NCBI GenBank assembly: GCA_020846535.1
Contig: JADLDR010000051.1
Coordinates: 1 to 36,636 of the forward strand
DNA length: 36,636 nt
Direction of reading: 5' to 3'
From: Armatimonadota bacterium
GTDB lineage: Bacteria; Armatimonadota; JADLDR01
How positions within the stretch are numbered: position 1 is the stretch's first letter; each line of letters begins with the position of its first letter. The translations under genes and the position numbers were made by a program. Under the pieces are notes generated by a model. The model was not told the DNA's origin. It saw only the letters and a program-made list of their open reading frames with translations, and did not search any database. Shown here piece after piece: positions 23,889-31,300 of this stretch.

Positions 23889-24926
23889 ATGCCCGCCATT
23901 TATTTGAATGAAGAAGTGGAAAGTATTATCGCCAAAACCCTCGACGGTATGGAATTTACCCGGGAAGACGCCCGTGTCCTGATGGATAAGGTTCCCGTGC
24001 ATTCCCTGGAAATGTCTCTTCTTTGCGGGGCCGCTGATAAGCTCTCCCGCGAGCGGTTCAACAATCTGGGAGAAGTGTTCGTACAGATCGGCATCAACTG
24101 GGCCTACTGCCCGATTGACTGCCAGTTCTGCGTGCTGGCGACCATCCCCAAAGATCAGGCCGCTTCCGAAATGGCCCGAGATGAAGTGATGGCCCGGGCC
24201 AGAGCCGCTGTGGATGCAGGCGTAAACTCCGTTTCACTTATGATCACCGCCGATTACGATTTCGAGCGGTTCCTGGAGATGGGCCGGGCTGTCCGAGAGG
24301 TGCTGCCTGCCGATTACCCTCTGGTCGCCAATGCCGGTGATTTCACCATGAGCGACGCCAGGGCCATGATCGAGGCCGGTTTTACGGCGGTCTATCACGT
24401 TATCCGCCTGGGAGAGGGGATCGAGACCAAAACCAACCCCGAACAGCGCAAGCGTACCCTCCGGGCCGCCAATGCCGCCGGGCTGGATGTGAGCTACTGT
24501 CTGGAACCTATCGGCCCGGAGCATACGGTAGACGAACTAATCGACGGCATCTTTGTGGGCAAGGAGTTCAACCCCACCTCGATGGCGACTATGCGACGTA
24601 TCGGCGTGCCCGGCACGCATCTGGCCCGGAACGGCCAGATCACCGAACTTGAACAGGCCAAGATCGAGGCCATCGCCACCCTGGCCGCCTCATCCTGGCC
24701 AAATCTGATGATGATGAGCGCCCACGAACCCTCCATGCTCTTTCTGAGGGCGGGAGCCAATCGGCTGACGGCGGAAGGGGGCGGCAATCCCCGTGATACC
24801 GAAGAGGAAACCTCCAAAAGCCGCGCCTGGTCAGTGAAGGACTGTCAGAAAATGCTGTTGGAATCCGGATTCACGCTCCGGAGAGGCGCTTCCCCGGCCA
24901 TGCAGGGGCCGCTGCGGAAAAACTGA
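23889..24926 (+). CDS. BioB/HydE/PylB-like radical SAM enzyme
   Basis: A 345-residue radical SAM protein. The cluster-binding motif is C74-PID-C78-QF-C81 (CX3CX2C), preceded by FVQIGINWAYC, as in the biotin-synthase-like branch. The barrel includes SLMITADYDFERFLEMG, GFTAVYHVIRLGEGIETKT and SYCLEPIGPEH, and the end resembles a BATS-like cap (MMSAHEPSMLFLRAGANRLTAEGGG). True BioB would carry the cysteines and Arg of a second [2Fe-2S] site, which I do not see, so biotin synthesis is unlikely. HydE (FeFe hydrogenase), PylB-like mutases and other unassigned members share this fold. It is the last gene of the operon starting at 22223, which suggests an imported substrate or an exported or recycled cofactor. 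Confidence 0.85.
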   Translation: MPAIYLNEEVESIIAKTLDGMEFTREDARVLMDKVPVHSLEMSLLCGAADKLSRERFNNLGEVFVQIGINWAYCPIDCQFCVLATIPKDQAASEMARDEVMARARAAVDAGVNSVSLMITADYDFERFLEMGRAVREVLPADYPLVANAGDFTMSDARAMIEAGFTAVYHVIRLGEGIETKTNPEQRKRTLRAANAAGLDVSYCLEPIGPEHTVDELIDGIFVGKEFNPTSMATMRRIGVPGTHLARNGQITELEQAKIEAIATLAASSWPNLMMMSAHEPSMLFLRAGANRLTAEGGGNPRDTEEETSKSRAWSVKDCQKMLLESGFTLRRGASPAMQGPLRKN

Positions 24927-25012
24927 CTTATGACAAAACCGCGCTTGTATGCTATAACACCAACAAAGGACCGGCAGCAGCGTTCGTGATGTGGGCAGAA
25001 AGGAGACAACCT

Positions 25013-25305
25013 ATGGCCGATCTGCTTCCCTTCAAAGATGTCGAAACCGTCGTTCGTTCTGCTGTCCTGAATGTGTAACTGCCTTCGGAAGTCTGCTGCG
25101 CCATCGTCAAGCAACTGGTGGCCGCCGCCGCCCTCACCTAGGGGCCGGCGAAGATTACGGTGCAACTGACGGTCAATAACCCGAAAGTGGTGGAGGCCGC
25201 TGGGGCCTGCCTGGCGTGCAGGTGCATCAAAAACGTCGCTGGGGCCTACCTGCCAGCGTCTGCTTCGGCTATGACAAAAAATCCGGGGAGAACTATTCGG
25301 TGTAA
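25013..25305 (+). pseudogene. Small degraded gene of unknown family
   Basis: An ATG at 25013, preceded by AAGGAGA, opens a coding-like frame (MADLLPFKDVETVVRSAVLNV) that is cut by TAA at codon 22 and again by TAG at codon 43. Coding style persists afterwards (KITVQLTVNNPKVVEA), then shifts frame to end as RRWGLPASVCFGYDKKSG... at TAA 25303-25305. A strong terminator coincides with that end, so this was a real transcription unit. A short stretch (CGCTGGGGCCT) is duplicated around 25198 and 25237, perhaps the cause of the shift. I do not recognise the protein. Confidence 0.55.
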
Positions 25306-25325
25306 CCTCCCCGGATTCATTTTTA
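25280..25325 (+). terminator. Intrinsic terminator after the degraded gene
   Basis: An 11-bp perfect stem (25280-25290 with 25307-25317, AATCCGGGGAG/CTCCCCGGATT), loop of 16, followed by CATTTTTAT. It separates the radical SAM operon and the pseudogene from the next promoter. Confidence 0.85.
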
Positions 25326-25388
25326 TATACCCTATTTGAGTAATTTTTCTCAAACTTGGTTAGTTACGAGAATTTGAGCAAAAAGTCA

Positions 25389-25418
25389 TTGACAGATTCT
25401 TAATTTTTGTGGTATGAT
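25389..25418 (+). promoter_or_regulatory. Near-consensus promoter of the DGC/DUF2180/aquaporin operon
   Basis: TTGACA (25389-25394), 18-bp spacer, TATGAT (25413-25418). Just upstream, TTTGAG-TAATTTTT-CTCAAA forms a small inverted repeat near 25335-25354 that could bind a regulator. A TTTGATAC motif lies in the leader near 25453, as before the fusion gene. Confidence 0.72.
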
Positions 25419-25493
25419 ACCTCAAACTACGAAAAGTAAGCTAAAGTTGGAATTTGATACGTTTTGGCACACTAGTTGAAGGAGGACTGACAG

Positions 25494-25916
25494 ATGAACC
25501 AGGAATTCAAAGTAGCGGTGCTGCCGTGCAGCGGCATTGGGCGGCTGGTTTCGACAGTGGTCAGGCAGGCGGCCTACCGGATTCAGGATCTCAGGCCCGA
25601 TGACGTGCTTCTAGTCGCCAGCGGACGAGCGGCAGCGGGAGAGAAAGAGGCGGTCGCCACCCTTCAAAAGTATCCCGTGCTGCTGATCGACGGGTGCAAG
25701 CCCAGGTGCGCCAGCGCCATCGCCTGCGGGCGCAAGTTCAATCCCCGATCTGTGATCTGGGTGGCGGATGTGGCGGCGGAAGGCAAGCTCTCGATGGTCG
25801 GCGAGCAGCGGCGCGGCCTGACGGAAAAGGGCTATAGGCTGGTCGAGGCGGTCGCGCAGAGGGCCATCAAGGAGATCGACCGGATCGTGGCTGAAGAAGA
25901 GCTAAACACTTTATAA
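25494..25916 (+). CDS. DGC-domain putative zinc-binding protein, copy 1
   Basis: A 140-residue cytosolic protein. It keeps Cys12 (VLPC), the Asp66-Gly67-Cys68 motif and Cys72 (KPRC), plus a GLTEKGYRLVEAVAQRAIKEIDR helix at the end. It aligns along its whole length with residues 1-140 of the fusion protein at 20497 (for example RQAAYRIQDLRP against RQSAYRARDLRP). The family is annotated as zinc-binding in databases because of its conserved Cys; no reaction is established. AAGGAGG is 7 bases from the ATG. It heads a five-gene operon. Confidence 0.78.
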   Translation: MNQEFKVAVLPCSGIGRLVSTVVRQAAYRIQDLRPDDVLLVASGRAAAGEKEAVATLQKYPVLLIDGCKPRCASAIACGRKFNPRSVIWVADVAAEGKLSMVGEQRRGLTEKGYRLVEAVAQRAIKEIDRIVAEEELNTL

Positions 25917-25975
25917 GAGATATCACTGCAGGCGCTCGAAGCGCATTCATCACTGCTTGTGAAGGAGGTTACGAA

Positions 25976-26380
25976 ATGGAAAAAGCCGTTACATTGCAGC
26001 CCTGCCTCGGCCTGAACAGCCTGGAAAGCACCATCGGGCGGCAGGCATGCTACGCGGTGGCGGAGGACATGCGGCCCGGGAAGATCAACCTGGGGTGCAG
26101 CCCGGCCCTTTACGCCCGGGTCTGGGAAGACATCCATTTCATCGAAGCGTTCCCCGTGATCGCGGTGGAATCGTGCGAGAAAGCCTGTGCGAACAAGATC
26201 ATCCGCGAGGAATTCGGGCAGACGGTGACCCGCACTTTATACGTTCAGGACATTCTGAAAGAGGCCGGTTTTTTGCTCGAAGGCAAACCCCGCAAGGAGA
26301 TTGAGCCGATTGCAAGCGAGCCGGTGCAGATCGTGGCCCGGAAGATCGCGGAAGAAGTGGACAGACTGCTGTCCGCCTGA
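25976..26380 (+). CDS. DGC-like paralogue with ESC motif, copy 2
   Basis: A 134-residue protein that shares the plan of copy 1: LQPC (Cys10), STIGRQACYAVAEDMRP against TVVRQAAYRIQDLRP, and FPVIAVESCEKAC against YPVLLIDGCKPRC. The DGC triad is therefore Glu65-Ser66-Cys67 here, and there are extra cysteines (Cys25, Cys41, Cys71), giving a potentially richer metal site. Its C-terminus (IVARKIAEEVDRLL) matches the end helix of copy 1. Tandem divergent paralogues suggest a heteromeric pair. GAAGGAGG precedes the ATG; the next gene starts 13 bases after its stop. Confidence 0.72.
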   Translation: MEKAVTLQPCLGLNSLESTIGRQACYAVAEDMRPGKINLGCSPALYARVWEDIHFIEAFPVIAVESCEKACANKIIREEFGQTVTRTLYVQDILKEAGFLLEGKPRKEIEPIASEPVQIVARKIAEEVDRLLSA

Positions 26381-26393
26381 CAAGGAGACTGCC

Positions 26394-26624
26394 GTGAAAT
26401 GCTACCAGTGCGCCCTCGAAGGATATCAGACCGACGCCGTGGCAATCTGCATCGTCTGCGGCATGGCGGTCTGTATGGATCACCTGATCCGGGAAGAGCT
26501 TCCGGTGTCAGAAACCTTTATGACCGGGCTGGGCATCCAAAAGAAGACCTATCCCCTGACCATGCCCCGCTTCCTGTGCTATCCATGCTATGACGCCTTG
26601 AGCCAGCAGGAGGGATCAAGATGA
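26394..26624 (+). CDS. DUF2180-family small zinc-finger protein
   Basis: The start is GTG 26394 with AAGGAG at good spacing, giving 76 residues that begin MKCYQC, the usual start of this family, best known to me from archaea. Metal ligands visible are Cys3, Cys6, Cys19, Cys22, Cys27, His30, Cys62 and Cys65, enough for two zinc sites of B-box or LIM-like style. The centre AVAICIVCGMAVCMDHLIREE is close to residues 190-209 of the fusion protein at 20497. The stop overlaps the aquaporin start (ATGA at 26621-26624), so the two are translated together. Confidence 0.8.
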   Translation: MKCYQCALEGYQTDAVAICIVCGMAVCMDHLIREELPVSETFMTGLGIQKKTYPLTMPRFLCYPCYDALSQQEGSR

Positions 26625-27391
26625 CTCCCGGGCAGCTTTACGCATCCGAGTTCATCGGTACCTTTATGCTAATCTTTATCGGCTGCGGGGCTGTCCTGAC
26701 CGATGCAAACGGCTATGCTGCCCTATCGCCGGTCGGAATCTCGCTCTGTTTCGGCTTTGTGGTGATGGGAATGATCTACGCGGTGGGCCATATCTCCGCC
26801 GCCCACTTCAACCCGGCGGTGACCCTGGGTTTTGCGGTAGCCCGCCGCTTTCCGGCTCGCCACATCCTGCCCTACTGGGCCGCGCAGTTCGCCGGGGCGA
26901 TCCTGGCAAGCCTTTCTCACCTTCTTCTCTACGGCTCCGAGGCGGCGGCCAAGGGGAACTTCGGGGCGACCTCCCCGCGTAGCGGCTCGGGGCAGGCGTT
27001 CGGCTTCGAGGCGATCCTCACCTTCTGCCTGATGTGGGTGATCATCGCCGTGGCGACCGACCGACGGGCCGCGCCGGGCTTTGCAGGGCTGGCTATCGGG
27101 CTGACGGTCGCTACCTGCGCCCTGATGGGTGGGGGCGTCTGCGGGGCCTCGATGAATCCGGCCCGTTCCCTAGGGCCTGCCCTCTTCAGCGGGGGCACGG
27201 CCCTGGAAAGCCTGTGGCTCTACATCGCCGCCCCGATGGCCGGCGCGGCCCTGGCCGCCCTGTCCTATGAGCGGGTGCGCGGCAGCGAGGAATTCGCCTC
27301 CTCCGCGCCGCAGATACTGGCGGAGATGGAAAATCCGAAAGCGGTTCGGGCAGGATCGCCTTCCGCCCGCCCGAAAACTTTGATCCCCTGA
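26621..27391 (+). CDS. Aquaporin / MIP-family channel
   Basis: A 256-residue inner-membrane channel with six helices and both NPA loops: HFNPAVT (Asn64) and SMNPARS (Asn179, selectivity Arg182). The short loops resemble the AqpZ/AqpM or AqpS branches more than GlpF, so water or small neutral solutes are expected. Some MIP channels in ars operons conduct As(OH)3, which would suit the thiol-rich neighbours, but no ars gene is here. The C-terminal tail (about 220-256) is hydrophilic. It is translationally coupled to the DUF2180 gene and followed 20 bases later by the MoaD-like gene. Confidence 0.92.
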   Translation: MTPGQLYASEFIGTFMLIFIGCGAVLTDANGYAALSPVGISLCFGFVVMGMIYAVGHISAAHFNPAVTLGFAVARRFPARHILPYWAAQFAGAILASLSHLLLYGSEAAAKGNFGATSPRSGSGQAFGFEAILTFCLMWVIIAVATDRRAAPGFAGLAIGLTVATCALMGGGVCGASMNPARSLGPALFSGGTALESLWLYIAAPMAGAALAALSYERVRGSEEFASSAPQILAEMENPKAVRAGSPSARPKTLIP

Positions 27392-27411
27392 CCGCGCCGG
27401 AGGCGTATATC

Positions 27412-27687
27412 ATGGCCGTTCAAGTCTATATCCCCGCCCTCTTACGCCGGTTGGCAAAAGATCAGGCGGCCCTCGCCTGCGAAGCCTCCACCGTCCGCGG
27501 ACTGCTCGCAACCCTGGCCGGACAGTTTCCAGGCCTGGAAGAGCGCCTCTCCGACCCAGAAGGCCGCCTGCGTGTCTTCGTGAACCTTTTCGTCAATGGC
27601 GAGGACATCCGCTGTCTGGAAGGGCTGGACACCCCCTTGAACGACGGCGATGAAGTCGTCCTCGCCTCTTCTTCGGCGGGAGGGTGA
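27412..27687 (+). CDS. MoaD/ThiS-family ubiquitin-like sulphur carrier
   Basis: A 91-residue beta-grasp protein. The pattern VQVYIPALLRRLAKDQ, then VRGLLATLAGQFPGLEERL, VFVNLFVNGEDIRCLEG and LNDGDEVVLASSSAGG is that of MoaD/ThiS proteins, ending in the Gly-Gly that is adenylated and thiocarboxylated by an E1-like enzyme. It could serve molybdopterin or tungstopterin synthesis, or another sulphur-transfer route. There is no moaE, moeB or thiF in the window. GGAGG precedes the ATG, and it seems to be the last gene of the operon. The nearby molybdopterin oxidoreductase is dead. Confidence 0.85.
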   Translation: MAVQVYIPALLRRLAKDQAALACEASTVRGLLATLAGQFPGLEERLSDPEGRLRVFVNLFVNGEDIRCLEGLDTPLNDGDEVVLASSSAGG

Positions 27688-27721
27688 TTTTGAGGGCCTA
27701 CCCCCAGGGCGTCGGCTGGGA

Positions 27722-27745
27722 GGGCGACCCGCCGGTCGCCCCTAC
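27722..27745. repeat. Palindrome, GGGCGACC/GGTCGCCCCTAC member of the GTAGGGGCG family
   Basis: GGGCGACC (27722-27729) and GGTCGCCC (27734-27741) are perfect arms, followed by CTAC as in the other copies. It sits 35 bases after the MoaD-like gene, in the convergent space 27688-27872, which otherwise shows nothing clear. Confidence 0.6.
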
Positions 27746-27872
27746 GGGGTGTTTGGGATATTAAGGGGAGTGTTTCAAAAGTGGACATTAGCGTTTTGGA
27801 GAATATCCCCTGCCCAAACTCATCGCTAAGACAAAGCTTTCTGAAAGTTACGTAAACTGGGTGTCATGCGTA

Positions 27873-28303
27873 TCACTCTTGTCGCCATCTGCCTGAGCGC
27901 GAAAAAATGTCAGAGAAAAGTCGCTCCAACCTCGAACAAAGCCCCCTTCTCGCGTCCTTGTATATAGTAGAGGAGTCTTTTTGCGTCTCCTTGCCCTTAC
28001 GCCAGACCGCCACCTTCTCTCCGGGCGGCTGGCGAGTGAAGCCCAGGGGGGCCAGGCGGCGGGAGATCGCCTCCAGGTGGGTTTCGGTGAGGCCGTAGAC
28101 GCCGTCTATGCGGAGGTTCAGGCGCTTATAGGCCAGGAAGTCCCCCAGGATCGGGGCCAGCCGGTCCGCGTCCAGCGGGCCGCCCGCGTATTGACGTGGC
28201 AGCCGCCCTCCGCAGCCCCGCGCTCGATGTTGACCTGAAGGCCGCCCTCAGGATAGAGCCAGTATTCCCCGCGTAGATCGTTGATTTTGAAAGAACCGGC
28301 CAT
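27873..28303 (-). pseudogene. Frameshifted small gene of unknown family
   Basis: Starting at ATG 28303 (AAAGGAG upstream), the frame reads MAGSFKINDLRGEYWLYPEG... to CHVN and then becomes nonsense ending at a TGA. One base earlier or later in phase, at about 28190, a good coding frame takes over (YAGGPLDADRLAPILGDF; RIDGVYGLTETHLEAISRRL) and runs to TGA 27873. So a single missing base at ~28190 splits one gene of about 140 codons. The last ~35 codons are unlike the rest and may be read-through. No family was recognised. It could be a sequencing error rather than real decay. Confidence 0.6.
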
Positions 28304-28374
28304 GACGGGCTCCTTTGGAAACGGCATGGTAAATCGAACCATAAACCCGGTGGCTTCCCTGGGGCCGGTTGCCT

Positions 28375-31300
28375 TTAAAGCCGTCCCCCGCTTGCCCCTC
28401 CCCGCCAGTCCGGCCTCACGGTATCCGTGAATTGCCGGATGCGTTCCTCCCGGTCCGCCGATTCTCCGACCAGAAGGATGCAGGTGGCCCGGTCGGCGTC
28501 GATGGAGAAGGTCAGGCCGTCCCCGTTCCGGGAGGGCTCCAGGATTTCCAGGGTGCGCCACTGGCCGCCGCGGAATTCGCCGACTGCGGCTTCGGGGGAC
28601 TGCCAGGGGGCGTCGCTGCCGAGGAAGAGGCGGCCTTCTCCGAGCATGGGCATCAGGACGCAATTTTGGGAGCTTCGGAGGTCCTGGCCGTCCTGGGAGA
28701 AGGCCATCGCCTGCATGTCGCTTTCCAGGTAGAGCCTGCCTTTGACGGCGGCTTTCCCGCCGGCCTCCAGTGCGGTCACGCGCCCCCGGTCGTCGGTCAC
28801 GACCGCGCCGGTCAGCCTTGCTCCAAGGGTGAGGGCGATATCGCCTTCCAGGGACACCTCACGGGCCAGGGCCTCCTCGTAGCGGTTGCAGAGGATGCGG
28901 ACAGTCTCGCCTTCGGCGGTATGCAGGCGGAAGAGGTGAGTGTGCCGGTCGTCCGAGGCGATGGCGTTCCCCTCGACACCGGCCCACCGGAGGAAGGCTC
29001 GGTAGACCGTGTGGCCGGCCTCGGACAGGCGGGCGGAGGCGTGCAGTTCCAGCGGATCGGTGGAATAGAAAACCCTGCCCTTCCCGGCCCGGTGGGTGAC
29101 GACGACCGGATTACCTTCCGCATCGGAGGCCGCCACCTCCGCGCCCGCAGGCTCGATGCGAATGCAGGGATAGCCCTCGTATTCGGGCAGGCCGTGGAAA
29201 TCGCGGGCCGGCGCAATAAGGGTGGGGTGGGGCTCGTAGTCCAGGTTTCGGTATTGTTCTTCGACAAAGCGGACGCCGCAGAGCCGCTCCAGGCGGTCCG
29301 TGCGGGTGCGTTGGCGGGAGGTGTCATAGGTGATGTCCCCGGAAAGATAGAGCGTGCCGCCGCCCTCCACGAAGGCAGCGATTTTCTCGAAAGCCGCGTC
29401 GTCCGGACAGAAGGGCAGGGGATAGACCAGAACCTTCGCGCTCTCCGGAAGGGCATCCAGGTGTTCCTCATCGATGGAGCCGATATCGATATGGGCATCC
29501 AGAAGCAGGCGGATGCCGTTCAGTTGGGCCTGGCGAACATCCTCGCCGCGGCCTCCCATCCGGTGGTTGCCGGCGATGACGAAGAATACGGAAGGGGATT
29601 CGTAGATAAAGTCGTAGCGTTTGAAGAAAAAGCCGTTGTTGCGGTAGATGTAGAGGACATCGCGCTCCACATCGTCGCAGGGGTAGTTGACGCCCCACTC
29701 GAAGGGGCGGTCCGCCGGGTATTTCCAGCACCAGTTGTGAATCTTGGAGGCCCCCAGCCCGACGGCGTAGTGGCCGACCCCCAGGAAGAATTCGCGCTCC
29801 TCGGATTCCGGACGGGTGTGGATGTAGCCGCCGCTATCCTCCCAGGCCGGGTGGGTCTTCACCCCGAACTCCCCGATATTGAGGCTCTTGCCCCGCGCCC
29901 GGAGATCGATGAATTTCAGGGTCTGGGGGAATTTGTAGATGTCGTCTCCCGACACATCGAAATAGCCGATATTGGCGACCTCCAGCTTGCCGATGCCGGT
30001 CACCAGATCGATGCCGGCCCACGGACCCTGATAGAACTCCGCGGTGACGGGGTGTTCGGTGTCGGCCTGGCGCACCCCGTCGTAGAGGGCGTTCAGCCAC
30101 CGGGCGGTGAGGCGGGTGCGGAAGAAGAAATCGTCGAAGGTGCGGAGATCTTCCCAGTCGTTCGTGCCGGTCCCGATATCGATATCCCCGATGGGGCGCT
30201 CCGGCGGGGAAAGCCTCCAGGCGGCTTTCAGGGCCTCGTCGGTCTTGTATTTGGCCCGCAGGTATTCGTTGTAGAGGGCTTTCAGGTCGGGGATGTTGGT
30301 CAGGCGCAGTTGAAGGTCGCCGTTCAGGTAGTAGACGATCCCGGAGGCATCCCGGTATCTTTCGGCGAACCGGCGGCAGAAGTCGGCCTGGGCCGCAAGC
30401 TCCTCGTCGGTAACGGCGGTGTTCGCCCCGATGAGCAGCCCCGGGAAATAGATGGCCCCCGCCTCCATGCAGCCCTGCACCATGGCGTCGATCTGCCGCC
30501 ACCACCGCCTGGCCCCTTCGTAGCCGCTCCCCTGTCCGGACTGGCCCATATAATCGGCGATCAGGCCGCCCTGGAGGTTTTCGTAGACATCAATCCCGAA
30601 ATCGCGGCATTTGACCACATCCCGATACCAGGTCTGCGGGCCTTCGAAGGCGTTGTTGAAGGTGTGGGCATAATCATCGGTTCCCTGGAGGAACCAGGCC
30701 CGGCTGCCTGCCCGGAAGTAGTTGTCCCGGAAGGCCATGGGAAATCCGCTTTTCTGCAACTGCGGATTCCATACCGTGAACTCGCAGTCCATCGCATCGG
30801 AGTCCGCCCCGCCCGACTTCAGGACGGCCCTGACGCGGTATCGGCTGCGTTCGAACCGCTCCGGCTGCCAGACGGAGGATACCGCGGCGGTATGCCCGGC
30901 CCTCACGCGCAGGCTCACCGTTTCCGTGAACAGCGCCGCTGTGCCTTCCGTATCGGCGACGGATAGGACGACCAACACCTCCTGCATCTGGCGGCCGAAA
31001 TTACTCACTTTGGCGGCGATCCGCACCGGCTCGCCCTGCTCGTAGCTGGCGCAATCGGTGTTCAGGTTATGGAGAAAAGTTCTAACAGACATGGCCTGAA
31101 CCAGGCGCTTGAGGGCGTCCGCCATGGGGCCGGTTTCGGAGGCGAAGAGGTCCCGGTCGGTCACCCCGAAGAAGGCCCACGCGCTGCCGCGGTAGGGGCC
31201 GTTGTAGAGATACATCAGAGACCCGGCGCTGCCCCTCAGCCGCCCGTAGCGGTCATAAGCGTTCAGGAGGGGGATCCACCGGGAATTGTCCTGACCCAGC

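Noticed and set aside
23889..24926. Biotin synthase (bioB)
   Set aside because: The radical SAM motif and barrel fit the superfamily, but the second-cluster cysteines typical of BioB are not seen and the neighbours are unrelated to biotin.
27746..27872. Possible insertion-sequence end (GTTTCAAAAGTGGACATTA...)
   Set aside because: It has the feel of an IS boundary, but no matching second end, target duplication or transposase was found.
28369..30966. 865-codon open frame on the plus strand
   Set aside because: It is the antisense shadow of the large glycosidase gene, which has a good start site, domain structure and catalytic motif.
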